A stretch of 64,000 nt of DNA from Echinochloa phyllopogon (lineage: Eukaryota; Streptophyta; Magnoliopsida; Poales; Poaceae): positions 48,704,001 to 48,768,000 of the forward strand of contig BTCW01000012.1 in NCBI GenBank assembly GCA_033239725.1, in the 5' to 3' direction. Shown piece by piece: positions 24,601-34,442 of the stretch. Numbering within the stretch: the first letter of the stretch is position 1; each line of letters begins with the position of its first letter. The position numbers and the translations under genes are program-made. The notes beneath the pieces were generated by a model, which was not told the DNA's origin, did not search any database, and saw nothing but the letters and a program-made list of their open reading frames with translations.

Positions 24601-27600
24601 CCCCCCCCCCAAACACACACACACACACACACCCTTCCCCACAATAATTTTTGGAAAAAAAAAGATAGTTTGAAACACAAATAAATACTTCCTGATTTAT
24701 CATAATATTAGTCCATGCAGACAATAGAGGCTAGCACATCATAATTTTACCTTATTTCACTCTCAGAGAGCTCCTTTGCACGTGCATATAAACCACGGAG
24801 CTTAAGCAAAATGGCATCAACTGATTTATCAACCATCTCTGGAGCTATAAAACAAAGCAAAGTTGAGCAATGTTAATGTTTGTCCTTACAAAGGGTATAA
24901 CAGCTTGTTAGTGATAATAACGTGTAGCCACATCAACTAGTAACGAAAAGGAATAGGCCAAGAAAACAGAAACTATTATGTCCCATTTCTGTCAAACAAC
25001 AAATTACTTTCCTACAGTTTTGGTAGTTAGCTGAAAGCTTTACATTGGGATTATACTGGTTTAGCTGCACAGCAGAAAAGGATTCCTGTAGACAACCAGT
25101 TTGAAGCAATGTTATAGCTTTGACTGGAACTGTATGCATTTGAATCAGTATGTTTTAACAAGACGTCTATCTTGGTTTGCAGGGCGACAGAGGTAGTAGA
25201 CCTCACAAGGCACTACGCACACAAAGCTCCAACCAAATGTGAATTCCTTAAGCTTACCTTTGCTGGTATGCAGTATATACAATGATCTGATGACAGATAA
25301 GAACTGTGGTGGTCCAATTTATTTCGTATGTAAATATTGTTTCTGTCTCAACTCTCAACTACTAATGCAACCAACATTTTATTGTGTTCCAACCAAAAAG
25401 TTTACATCACAGCTATTAAATGAACCAGAGTAAAAGAACATTGTAACTGTGAGGTTACTGTTTCACATCAACATTCGTATTCTAACTATTGGCATATCTG
25501 ATATCTGACCGTCATAAAAGTAGCAAATCTTGAACTCAACAAACTCAGGCAAATACCAGCATCTCATCAAGATCCCCCAAATATAAAAATATTCAATAAC
25601 CTCTAATAAAGATGATGATCTTCTTGTGTGAACCTCACAAAACTCAAGCAATCTTTTGGTGGGTAAAAAAAAGGTAATTCATAATACGAGTATCTAAACA
25701 GACCTACAGGAGCAAAGAAACCAAATAGGCAACTTTCCGCTCTGCTCCACTTTACTTCACATTCTAATCATCTGGCAAAATAGAATGGAAATGTGGATAG
25801 GTTAAGTGCGGGGTTCAGAGCTCGCTTACAGGAACAAATCTTCCTGTGCATGTTGTTGATCTTGGTGGTGACAACCTCCTGCGCTTTCTGCAGCCGATCC
25901 AGATCCTTGAGCTTCTTTAGCAAAACCCCAAATTCCCCTCCCCCTGCCGGCGGCATATCCTCCTTATTCTCCTTTGACTATGAACTCAACCAAAATCGTT
26001 CGGAAAGCTAGGACAGATCCACTGGGCACAGCTTTGGGAACTCTTAAGGGAGATGGCTAGTTGGTTTTCTGGGTAGTGGTTTTCAGGTGCACGCTTTAAA
26101 CAGCGGGTTGTTTAGATGTGAATAAATGAATAGTACGATTCTAGATGGTGGGATCAGGTGTGGCAGGTTTCTATTGTTGGTTATAGGGGCAGCATGTCAA
26201 TTCGTAGACGAAAAATTATTCTTTGCAGCCTTGCAGGATCAATATGAGCTTTACAGAATACCATTAGTGTCTTTCTTGGATACTACAGGATTAAGTAAAC
26301 AAATCGGGTACGTCACTTAATGTACTATTTTATATTTCATTCACAACAAATTATTAGAATCTTTTTTCTTGAACAATAGGCCAAGGTAGAAATTAGAAGC
26401 TTTCTCAAAACAATAGATCAACATTTGGCAAATAGAAGTCTTCAACTGCTGCACCACTAACAAACAGGTAAGATCAAACTCTAAAATGATGCTCAGATCT
26501 TTCCCATAGCAGCTTTTGCCACACTGCAACACACAGGTTTATAGATTTCAATCACAACCTAACCTAAGACGTAACGTAAATCAGAGGCTAGCATTAAAGC
26601 TATGCCCAAGGTTGACCTCCTTACATCATCAAACAACTGGAACCACGGAACTTTGTTCTTTTCATAAATGGATACCTATTTTTCTCAGAAAGGGTTCAAA
26701 GCACTTATTTCACACCAATTTAGACACAAAACTACATATCAGGAGGGCATACAGTTCATTTAAAGATAATAGTTTGCAAGCAGCATAAGTATTTGACATA
26801 TATCACCACACAGAGAACACCCAACCCTCAGTCCTCACAGTCACACACATGCAACCACCAAAAAAAAAACCTTGACCATGGGAGGAGACTCCATCCGGGC
26901 TTGGTTCTAAGAATGTGCTGGGCTTCGAACCCGGGTCGTGCCGGAAGTTTCAATGACTTCCGGAGTGCAACGCTCTAACCGGTCCACTGCAAGAAGCTAG
27001 GCATGCAACCACATTACCACAAGTACTTTCTTTCATGCAAGGAACAACTACAGGTACTCCTACTTCCTGGTTCAGAGGAAAGTAAAGGGGGAAAAATAAC
27101 ATAAAGAAAAACAGGCAGGTTTGAAAATATGACATCACATTTTATTCTCACTCAGCAGAAAGTCTGCACCTGCATACTTTCAGTGTGTGTTTTGGTTCAT
27201 CGCCTGCCTGGTGGTTACCTACAGTTACTAAAATGCCCCCCTCCCCCCGCGAGACACCCACACACCAAAAAAGTATTCCTTTACCAACAATCCTTCTGTT
27301 ACATATTTGGATTTCTTAGAAACTGCCAACCTAAGATTATTAACTCTGTCTTTATCCGTCTTCCTTGCTCAATAAAGATAATTGCCTGATTTAATTAACA
27401 CAAAGGAATGTTCTAATGATTCCTAAAATGTCCCCCCAACAATCTTTCTGTTACATATTTGGATTTAGTAGAAACTGCCAACCTAGGATTATTAACTCTG
27501 TCTTTGTCCATCTTCCTTGCTCAATAAAGATAATTGCCTGATTTAGTTAACATAAAGGAATGTTCTTATGATTCCTAATCCACCATTAACCACCCTGCAA

Positions 27601-28369
27601 AAAATAATTTCTACTGACCTCCATGGCAGATCAATTTGGTTCCGTGGCACATGTGGACAAAGACTAACATCTCCTTTATTTTCTCATATAGGAACCATTT
27701 GCCTTTATGTTTTGACACATGGCTCACACCTGGAATCGTGATCCCAGTCAAGCTTAACACATGGCATTTCAATCAATCAACAAAAGGACAAAAATAAGAA
27801 TTGGATGCCTAGCAGCGAAGGCCAAAAGACCTGTTTCCAGCTTTCTCGAGTAAGGACAAGCACTCTTACAGCCATGCGCAAACCTACAATTTCAATCAAC
27901 AAGCAATCCAGCAGCTAAACACGTCCCAGCACTCATAGATTCATACACTCCAAGCGAAACCATCATTCCATAACTCGCTGTTCCAGTGGACATTCCCGCA
28001 GAAGTAAAGCAAATTAGACGCGGCACGTAACGGAAATCCTTATCGACAGCCGTAAACTGACAATGAGTGCAGGCAAACTCATTCGCGCACATCTAATTAG
28101 CCGACGAATCCAAGCAGCGGATCAATCGACCAAGGAGAAAGTCAGCGCTGGGGGGTGGAACAGGAAGCGGTAGGAGGGAGGGTAGCGGAGCAGCTAGGGA
28201 GCATCTTACATGCGAGGACCTTCTTGTGAATCTTGTTGATCTCGGCCACCACCTCGTCCTGGTCCTTCTTCAGCTGGTCCAGCTCCTTGGCCTTCTCCAG
28301 CATGCTGGCGATGTCCGCTCCGCCGCCGCCCGCGCCGCCGCCCCCGCCGCCCCCGACCGACGACGACAT
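18565..28369 (-). CDS. SGF29: SGF29 homologue, SAGA complex subunit with double Tudor domain (nine-exon gene)
   Basis: SGF29 belongs to the histone-acetyltransferase module of SAGA/ADA complexes in the nucleus and reads H3K4me2/3 through a C-terminal tandem Tudor domain, helping GCN5 act on promoters. Nine coding exons join with GT-AG borders and matching phases into 284 codons plus stop, close to the Arabidopsis protein. An N-terminal helix (about residues 18-53) is followed by a KKKR nuclear-type basic patch in exon 4 and the Tudor pair from about 147 to the end (DDEKDEWFVVKVIHFD, LDEEPGDDEE, VLAVYPGTTALYRA, YILEFDDDEEDG). Tyr230, Tyr237 and Phe256 align with the aromatic residues known to hold methyl-lysine in human SGF29. 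A second possible first exon lies at 25830-25956. The gene is the only confident host gene in the window. Confidence 0.93.
19278..19291 (-). CDS. SGF29: SGF29 exon 8 (14-nt microexon)
   Basis: Fourteen bases between AG at 19292-19293 and GTAAGT at 19273-19277 supply RKSD plus two bases. They are needed to restore phase between exons 7 and 9 and match the RKRKSDE motif of plant SGF29. The acceptor has a weak pyrimidine tract. Confidence 0.8.
20059..20209 (-). CDS. SGF29: SGF29 exon 7
   Basis: 151 bp encoding KYKLPMSYIIPFPKKGD through VLAVYPGTTALYRATV and ending at SHRK. Includes Tyr230 and Tyr237 of the methyl-lysine pocket. Acceptor TTTCAG, donor GTAACA. Confidence 0.93.
20874..20933 (-). 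CDS. SGF29: SGF29 exon 6
   Basis: 60 bp encoding YEVLDEEPGDDEESTQKYE; acceptor GTGCAG, donor GTTTAA. This acidic motif is highly conserved in plant SGF29. Confidence 0.93.
21219..21238. repeat. Poly-C tract (20 C) in SGF29 intron 5
   Basis: Uninterrupted run of 20 C between exons 5 and 6; G-rich on the transcribed RNA strand. Confidence 0.9.
21487..21569 (-). CDS. SGF29: SGF29 exon 5
   Basis: 83 bp encoding the start of the first Tudor fold (VAARVKSDDEKDEWFVVKV and IHFDKETK); acceptor TTTCAG, donor GTATGT. Confidence 0.93.
21570..23585 (-). other. SGF29 intron 4 (2.0 kb)
   Basis: AT-rich intron between exons 4 and 5. Apart from a possible SINE fragment near 23082-23170 I see no gene or clear repeat. 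Confidence 0.7.
23082..23170 (-). mobile_element. Possible SINE fragment
   Basis: The stretch GAGACGCC-TCCCGGGCTT-CTAAGAA resembles the T-tail half of the SINE at 26859-27001 (GAGACTCC-TCCGGGCTT-CTAAGAA), in the same orientation and next to an A-run on the plus strand. The tRNA-like head is not clear and no target-site duplication was found. Confidence 0.35.
23586..23698 (-). CDS. SGF29: SGF29 exon 4
   Basis: 113 bp encoding a basic KKKRIK patch (probable nuclear signal) through SMRNQLDQAANLKGEQ; acceptor CTGCAG, donor GTTTCA. Ends in phase 0, directly before the Tudor domain. Confidence 0.9.
23780..23856 (-). CDS. SGF29: SGF29 exon 3
   Basis: 77 bp encoding ASTALIGLLDGLLQSG and the AQRKKI end; acceptor TTGCAG, donor GTGCGT. 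It starts by completing a Ser codon and ends in phase 1. Confidence 0.9.
24592..24632. repeat. Poly-C run followed by (CA)n microsatellite
   Basis: Nineteen C followed by about ten CA units, within SGF29 intron 2 (between exons 2 and 3). Confidence 0.9.
24751..24844 (-). CDS. SGF29: SGF29 exon 2
   Basis: 94 bp encoding PEMVDKSVDAILLKLRGLY and AKELSESE; acceptor AG at 24845-24846, donor GTAAAA at 24750. Matches the conserved region after the N-terminal helix in plant SGF29. Confidence 0.9.
25830..25956 (-). CDS. Alternative or duplicated SGF29 first exon (exon 1B)
   Basis: ATG at 25956 on the minus strand encodes 42 codons plus one base (starts MPPAGGGEFGVLLKKLKDL) before a GTAAGC donor at 25829. 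The helix is roughly 45% identical by eye to exon 1A, shares the INxxHxK ending, and has the same phase 1 donor. Splicing to exon 2 would give a 273-residue protein. It lies inside intron 1 of the 1A transcript. It could be an alternative promoter/first exon, or the remnant of a tandem gene duplication. The frame is open and the splice site is intact, which argues against a decayed relic. Confidence 0.7.
26859..27001 (-). mobile_element. tRNA-derived SINE with 11-bp target-site duplication
   Basis: On the minus strand a tRNA-like head (CCGGTTAGAGCG A-box region, GGTTCGAAGCC B-box) is followed by a short body and a T-run tail, the layout of grass SINEs such as p-SINE1 and Au. CATGCAACCAC flanks it at 26848-26858 and 27002-27012, proving insertion. 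It would be transcribed by Pol III and mobilised by a LINE reverse transcriptase. It sits in SGF29 intron 1, in the same orientation as the gene. Confidence 0.8.
27285..27588. repeat. Tandem duplication of a 152-bp unit
   Basis: Units 27285-27436 and 27437-27588 are about 90% or more identical by eye (shared blocks CTGTTACATATTTGGATTT and AATAAAGATAATTGCCTGAT). Non-coding, within intron 1. Confidence 0.8.
28210..28369 (-). CDS. SGF29: SGF29 exon 1A (start codon)
   Basis: ATG at 28369 on the minus strand. It encodes 53 codons plus one base: a Gly-rich leader, then a charged helix (SMLEKAKELDQLKKDQDEVV). Donor GTAAGA follows at 28209. Phase 1 matches exon 2. Similarity to the Arabidopsis N-terminus favours this as the main start. 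Confidence 0.9.
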
Positions 28370-29233
28370 CCCTCCGGCCGCCCCTCCGCCCAGTCCCGCT
28401 AAGGATCCAACCCGGGAGCGGGGGGATCGAGTGGGCGCGCACAGCTCGGGGGTCAGGCGGGCGCGTGCACTACGGACTGCGGCAGAGGCAGGAGAGGAGA
28501 GAATCGGGGAGGGTGGTGCGTTTCGGCAGGGGGTGGTTATTGCGGGTTCGCGGAGCTGAAGAAGCCCATTGTTGCCGGTTTCGGCAGCCTTGACGGTCTA
28601 AACGCAGCTCTTGGGAAGGGAGCGTCAGCTAGAGTTGGAAGCGTTTCCGGGTTTCAGCCACAGGCAATTCGTTCCCGTGCCACGTGCTGGGGCAAGAATA
28701 GGATCGGTGCTTCCATATCAAACCCCGGTGTGAACTGAACGGTGAAACTTTTGAGGTGAACTGGGGGGGCAGCTTGTGTTCTTTTTTGGTAGGTTATTAT
28801 CGGAAAGGTTGATTCGATGATGTATACGGAAAGTGCTAACAATTTCAATGTTTTAAGATTGATGGTGCGGAAGAAATGTAAATTTGTATTTTTATCATGT
28901 TTTGAAGATGTCTTCAATTGTATACATGGATTGGCAACGTTAGAAACATATATTAAAAAAAGCCACCGGGCTATCCAAATACTTAGATTCTCAGTCCATA
29001 ACGTCGAAACCATAGCCCGAAAAGCAGTCTGCTTTGATTCTCTTTTTTATTCTAGTCTTACCTCCTCTGAACCGATTATGCCCGAACTAAATATTTAATA
29101 TAATTAGTTATCTAAAACAATTATATCTCGTAGCTTCAAAGAAACATCTTCCGATCCTCCTCCCGATAAGGGGTGAGCGGCGAGGTATTATATTTATTCT
29201 TCTTGGTGTGCCCTTCCCCCGTGGGGCTAGCGT
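28370..29233 (-). promoter_or_regulatory. SGF29 5' untranslated region and promoter region
   Basis: About 200 bp of GC-rich sequence directly upstream of the exon 1A ATG fits a grass 5' UTR and core promoter. No clear TATA box is seen. A CACGTG E-box/G-box lies at about 28681. Beyond 28800 the sequence becomes AT-rich with no recognisable feature. Confidence 0.4.
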
Positions 29234-29480
29234 GTCATCGATAGGTTCTGGCGTTGTTTAGATGCCAAATTTAGGGTACATGTCACTTCGTAATCATTGC
29301 ATCACTGTAGCATTTCGTTGGTATGTGTAAAAAATTATTCAAAAATTGATTAATTAGGCTTAAAATGTTCGTCTCACAAAGTAAAACAAAACTATATAAT
29401 TAGTTTTTATTTCATCTATATTTAGTACTTCATGCATGTTATAACATTTTAATGTGATGGGAATCTTCTTTTTACATAGT
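29234..29480. mobile_element. MITE-like element, degenerate
   Basis: TTGTTTAGATGCCAAAT at the start, AATTAGGCTTAAAATGTTCG in the middle and CATCTATATTTAGTACTTCATGCATG near the end match by memory the abundant hAT-like MITE family of grass gene flanks. The far end has lost its terminal repeat. No coding capacity. Confidence 0.5.
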
Positions 29481-29639
29481 GAACTTTATGGGTAGAATTT
29501 GGGATCTCAACAAGGCTTAGTTGCATGCAAGCACATGCGTGTCCGGAGGGCACGAGGTATTGCTTCGACACTAGGGGCATTGCGGTGAGTGGTCCTTGGG
29601 GCCTCTCTCCCTTGGCGTGAAGGACTTGTTATGTTTTTT

Positions 29640-29790
29640 TTCATGTGAAGATGGTAGAATAGGCGAATTGATCCCTCGACTCTTGCCTGAGGGTCAACTT
29701 CGTCCCCCAACTCTTGAAAAGGTCAATTTAGTCCTTAAACTTCATATTTCCGGTTCAATTTAGTCCCCTATCTGAGTTGGACTGCTAAGT
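29640..29790. repeat. Short imperfect direct repeats
   Basis: Three related blocks of about 29 bp (GTCAACTTCGTCCCCCAACT, GTCAATTTAGTCCTTAAACT, TTCAATTTAGTCCCC) occur in a row. The left breakpoint of the duplicated flank (29714) lies inside this array. Confidence 0.55.
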
Positions 29791-30292
29791 AAGCGCGACA
29801 CGTCATCCAAATGCATACTCTGTAGCCCATTATAGCAAATGTCCTAATACCTTGATTTATTTGGCTTTCCCTTCCCCTCCCCTCTTTGTAGTCCCTCGGC
29901 AAGTCCCTCTCCGCCTCCGACCTCGCCACGCTACACACATCCCCTTCTCCATCCGCAGATTGTTATTGGTCGTGTTGCCGGAGGATCTTTGGCATGCACT
30001 TTTGCTCTTAGATTTTTATTTGTTTGTTTTAACAAACGTGAACGGCGTTCTATCGTTCTCCCGAAAAGACTACTCATCTACAACAAGTATGTCTCTTGAT
30101 GCTACAATCATATATTAGAGGGTCTTTTATTCAGTCTTTGGTGTATCAAACAGAACTTACACGCCATGTATAACCTCTTATTAGATGAACATGCACAACT
30201 ACCAGAAGTTATATACTTATATGATAAAAAAGCACGGCACTGGCAATAGGACATGGAAAACATGTAAACATAATCATTCTATTTTAATTTCA

Positions 30293-30297
30293 GGATG
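30293..30297. repeat. Probable target-site duplication GGATG of Athila copy 2
   Basis: GGATG abuts the 3' LTR end; the same pentamer precedes the duplicated LTR end at 49736-49740. The partner copy on the far side is outside the window. Confidence 0.5.
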
Positions 30298-30993
30298 TGT
30301 TGGCACTCCTTACGGCCTACAGATAAATTCGCAAGTGGACGGATACCGATGTAGCTTTCACCCGGGAGTATTACAAGGTATCGATTTCCATGGAGAACGA
30401 GAAGTGAACTAGTTCTAAACTAATTTGTCCAAGGTTAAAATGGTAGAGCGGATGACAACAAAGAAAAAGAGAGAGAGAGGGTAGAGAGGGCAGAGACTGG
30501 TATTGATATTCTCCTAATTAACTGAGCTAAACATGTGATACTAGCAGATGCTTACGTCGGGAAATGGAACCAGCAACACGCAGAAAGGGATGAGAAGGGG
30601 TGTTGCCAATAGCCACTGGAGGCTCCTACGGACCGAGACGAACGTGATGGGCTACGTAGGCCGTATAGGGCTGTCACCACCTAACGACTACCACCTCTGC
30701 AGACTTGGGGTCAATCTAAGCTAGCCTCAAGTCTAGGCACCGCGCCTACACTAGTTAGCTAGTACTTATCTCCAATAGAAAGATAAGCACCCAAGCCAAG
30801 CAACAAGTATACAATTATACCAATCAACTAAGCATTGAACGAAGAACCAGCAAGCATATAAAAGTAGAACTGAATGCTAAATTAATCAGAGAGAGATACA
30901 AGAGTTACCAGACACGACCCAGATGTTATTCGAAGCAGAGCCGCATCCGTAGAGGTACAGCTGGAAGAGGGGCCGACACTCCGGCTCCTCTCC
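30298..30993 (-). repeat. Athila copy 2, 3' LTR, distal part
   Basis: Reverse complement of the end of the copy 1 LTR. The junction with 53335-54161 is marked by TCTCC at 30989-30993 and 53335-53339, the target duplication of the Tekay element. Confidence 0.9.
30989..30993. repeat. Target-site duplication TCTCC, left of Tekay element
   Basis: Repeats at 50131-50135 (before the right LTR) and 53335-53339 (after it). Confidence 0.85.
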
Positions 30994-33900
30994 TGTCATA
31001 CCCGGATTTTCACAAAAACCCGAATGCGGCCATATGTGCCCAGAAAGTCATAGTACACATATAACGAACAAATATGATAAACAGAGAACATATGCTTGAA
31101 TAAATTCTTGAATAAATAGAGTTTTACATCAGAGTGCATCATAAATAAACTACCCAAATACAACGGAAGACTAATAACTCTCAAACTAAATGGAGCCACA
31201 ATCCACAGGGACTCTGACTGGGAGATCACAACTCAGTAGTACGACAAGTCTTCTGGAAACTCAGCAACAGACTCATGCACATCCCAATCTGTTTACCCAT
31301 CCGGGATTTTGTTGAATAAATGACAAGTGTAGGTAAACATTTACTTAGCAAGTATAGCACAGGTATATGAAGGCTCAAAATAAGGCTAGACACGGCTTAA
31401 CTGCATTAGCACTTTTAGTTGGTTCGTTTTAACATTATCCAAGTTACTAAAGTGAATGAAACCCGGTTGCAACCCAATTAATAAAGTATAAGTGACATTA
31501 AACATAAATAAACATCATCTTCTAATAAAAAAGGATCCAAGCCGCTCGTGACCCTGAGCAAGGCTATCATGATAGATTTACACTCTGCAGATGTTTCGCC
31601 CTTTACCCACTAGCCGCGTAAAAGTTCAAAAGAACTTTGCACCCAACCACGCACATCAACACTTCCGAGGTGTGACTGCATAAGGACGCTACGAGGCTTT
31701 TCACAATACACCCTAACAAGTCAGTAGCCGCTAAGGTACAACAAGGTGGTGAGACTCTAAGCACCGAGATTGACTGACCCTCGGGGCGCAACGTGAGGGG
31801 GTCAATGGCGTCTGAAGCGCGGGCAACTCATGCCAACAACAAAAATAAAGAGCGCAATATGCGGAGTTCCCGTACCACAGGGACTCCCAACACGGGACTG
31901 TGCCTAACGAGACATAGCCGACGGGGCTACCGTCCTCGGTGGAATCAAGTATCACCGCGTGCCTTGCTTCCCATAACGCCGTCGGCCACTCCGGTAACCA
32001 CTGGCAAGCAAGAGACGTACAAGCTACTTAACCAAGACTAGAGCCATAATAGTTCTAGCGGTGGCGACAGGCTCCTGGGTTGCTGCTTTAAGAACTGGAC
32101 CTTATGGAGAGACTCTAGAGCAAAGCACAAAGCACATGTTCTAGCTCCCTAAACCAAGTTGCTAAAAAGCAAGTTTTATCATTAATGTTGAAGTGGACCA
32201 TTAAGTCAAGATTAACAATTAAATATTGGTGATAGTAGCTGTGCATAGCAAAAGTCTACCCATATGCATAAACCCAAGGTAAACAAGGATAGGATATTCA
32301 AAACTAGGTACAAACTTAATGGTACATCAAATTAGACACATGCATTTATAAAATAATTTAATACAAGGTGAGCAGGTAGCAAGGATTGTCCATGCTATAA
32401 CTTGCCTTCCTCAAAAAGTGGCTGCTGCTACTGTGAGTCATGTCCTTGGAAGTCCTCCTCGTACTCGAAGTCCAACGCAAAAGGCTCACCGACTGGACAC
32501 GAATCACCACACAAACATCCACGCAAGCCAATACATGCAAACAAATAATATTCTATTAGAACAGTACACCAAACAGTAGAAACAATACAAATAAAGTTTT
32601 TAGAATTAATCTACGCTTTACTATGAACACATGAGCGTGAAAATCACACTAATCGGAGCTAAAACGGAAAAGATATGGCAAATCTAAGATCTAGGGACCT
32701 GGCAAGTTTTAAAAGTTTTCAGGGGCTTATTTGTGAAAAAAAGGGGCTAAAATATAATTTCATATAAAAACCCGAGGGCCTATGCGTAAAAAGGGTTAAA
32801 TAGGACGGCGTGTTCTATAATTTAAAAGCTCAGGGGGTTTTCCATAAAAATCAGGACCTATCTGTAAATATTTTCTAAAGGCGGTGGACTACGGGTTCTA
32901 ATTCAAAACTTGCAGGGGCTCTTTTGCAAAATGCCAGCGCTGACCGGTATTTGGGGTTTTGACTCGGGGCTCGGGTGGGCGCAGGCCGTCGGATCAAGAT
33001 CTGACTGTCAGATCGGACCGGGGCTGGGGAGAAAAACCGACGGCGCTTGGAAACGGCGGCGCGGCTCGGGCGGCGGCGAAAGTTCGCCGGAGTAAACGCG
33101 ATCGAGCGCTGTGAGGCACCATTAGCCACGAGATTTGGTAGGGGACTCTGCTGTGGACTCGGGGAGGTCACCCAGAGGCTTAACGGCGCCCGGGAGGGGC
33201 ACAGTGGCCGGGTAGCGGTGAACCGCGGCTAAAGCTTGCCGGCGAGGGTGGAAATGGCACAGCGGGGTACGGGGGAGCGAGTGGGGTAGCTCGGGAGCTC
33301 CCTTACCTCTGCGAGAACCTCCTAGAAGGCCCAATTGACGCGGGGCGGCGCCGGAGGGGAGACTTCAACGGCGGCGGCGCTTGGCTCGGGGGAGAGGCGG
33401 CGGTGCTTCGTGGAGGGGGAAACTGGAGGCATGGGAGCTCGGCTGGGGGCTCGGGTGAGGTGTGGAGCTGGGGGTGGCTTTTATAGGCCCGGGGAGGTTG
33501 CTCGGCGTGCGAGCCACGAGATCGGCGGTGGCGGCCGGCGATCGGGGATTTCCTAAGGGGGAACGGGGCTTTCCTTGCGGGGCACGCCAGGGATGGAAGG
33601 GGAGCGGGGCGGGAAACATCGGGTAAGGTTCGTGGATGGCCCACTGGCGCGAGGTGGGGCTAAGGCAGCCGACTGAGTGGCTAGACTTGCGCCGGGGGAA
33701 GGGGAGGCTCGGGGTGAGAGGTAGGGGGTGGATCCGACGGGCGGGGCCCGCTGGTCAGTGGGAGGAAGAGAGGGAGGGCGGCTGGTGCGGTGTGGGCTGG
33801 TGCTGGGCCGGGAAAGGGAGAGCGCGAGCGGGCCGGGCGGCGAAGGAGAGCGCTGGGCCGGCTCGGGAAAAAAGGGAAGGGGAGGGTGCTGGGCTGATCT

Positions 33901-34216
33901 GGGAAGAGAGTAGGGGGAGCAGAAGTGGACCAGAGGAAGAATCTAGGGAGCAAAAACGAACTCGGCTAGAATAACTTTTCTAGGGATCAAACAAATGCAA
34001 ATTAAATTTGAATTTAAATAGAATTTAAATTCCAATTTAACTTACTATCAAACAAAACCCATTGCAGCAGCATGAATGCAATAAAAATGTTTCTACAACT
34101 TATATTTGATTTTAATATTCATAAATAATTTATTTAACCTATATTAATTACGAACAATTTAAATAAAAGCAAATAAATTACTAAAAATTTTAAATAGGCT
34201 ATTTTTGGGTGTTACA
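30994..34216 (-). repeat. Tekay 3' LTR (3223 bp)
   Basis: On the minus strand it starts TGTAACACCC (34216) and ends CCGGGTATGACA (30994). It pairs with 50136-53334 at roughly 95% identity by eye. A GC-rich block near 33000-33950 contains the promoter; AT-rich U3 lies at 33980-34200. Confidence 0.92.
33479..33485 (-). promoter_or_regulatory. TATA box of Tekay 3' LTR
   Basis: TATAAAA on the minus strand within GC-rich LTR sequence; the same element is in the right LTR at 52598-52604. Confidence 0.55.
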
Positions 34217-34230
34217 AACCTACCCCATTA
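34217..34230 (-). other. Tekay polypurine tract
   Basis: TAATGGGGTAGGTT on the minus strand directly before the LTR start TGTAACACCC, the usual plus-strand primer position of these elements. Confidence 0.8.
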
Positions 34231-34239
34231 AGATGAATC

Positions 34240-34442
34240 TCATCCTCGAGATTCGGATGTAGATGCGAAGTGCTGCGGGTACTCAGCCTTGAGATCTTCT
34301 ACCCTTTCTCAAGTTGCTTCATCTTCTGAGTGTCGGTTCCACTGCACCTTGCACATTCGGATAACCTTGTTTCTTGTCACCCTCTCTGACTCCTCCAAAA
34401 TTTTGACTAGATACTCATCATAGGTGAGATCTTCCTGCACAT
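34240..34442 (-). pseudogene. Tekay pol C-terminus with chromodomain
   Basis: Reads VQEDLTYDEYLVKILEESE, then ESERVTRNKVIRMCKVQWNR and HSEDEAT, the divergent chromodomain at the end of Tekay/Del integrase, thought to steer integration to heterochromatin. The Trp codon after EDEAT is TGA (34309-34311). The frame then continues to a stop at 34240-34242. The N-terminal side is separated from integrase by the nested Athila element and resumes at 44489. Confidence 0.85.
34438..34442. repeat. Target-site duplication CACAT, left of Athila copy 1
   Basis: Matches 44484-44488; the Tekay pol frame reads across once this insertion is removed. Confidence 0.9.

Larger units (their letters stand above)
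24845..28209 (-). other. SGF29 intron 1 (3.4 kb) containing exon 1B, a SINE and a tandem repeat
   Basis: Intron between exon 1A and exon 2. Its notable contents are exon 1B (25830-25956), a SINE (26859-27001) and a 152-bp tandem duplication (27285-27588). The rest is AT-rich with no further gene seen. Confidence 0.7.

Noticed and set aside
28206..28559. Gly/Arg- and Pro-rich frames over the SGF29 first exon
   Set aside because: They are shadow frames of exon 1A and its GC-rich 5' flank; splice sites and homology support only the frame starting at 28369.
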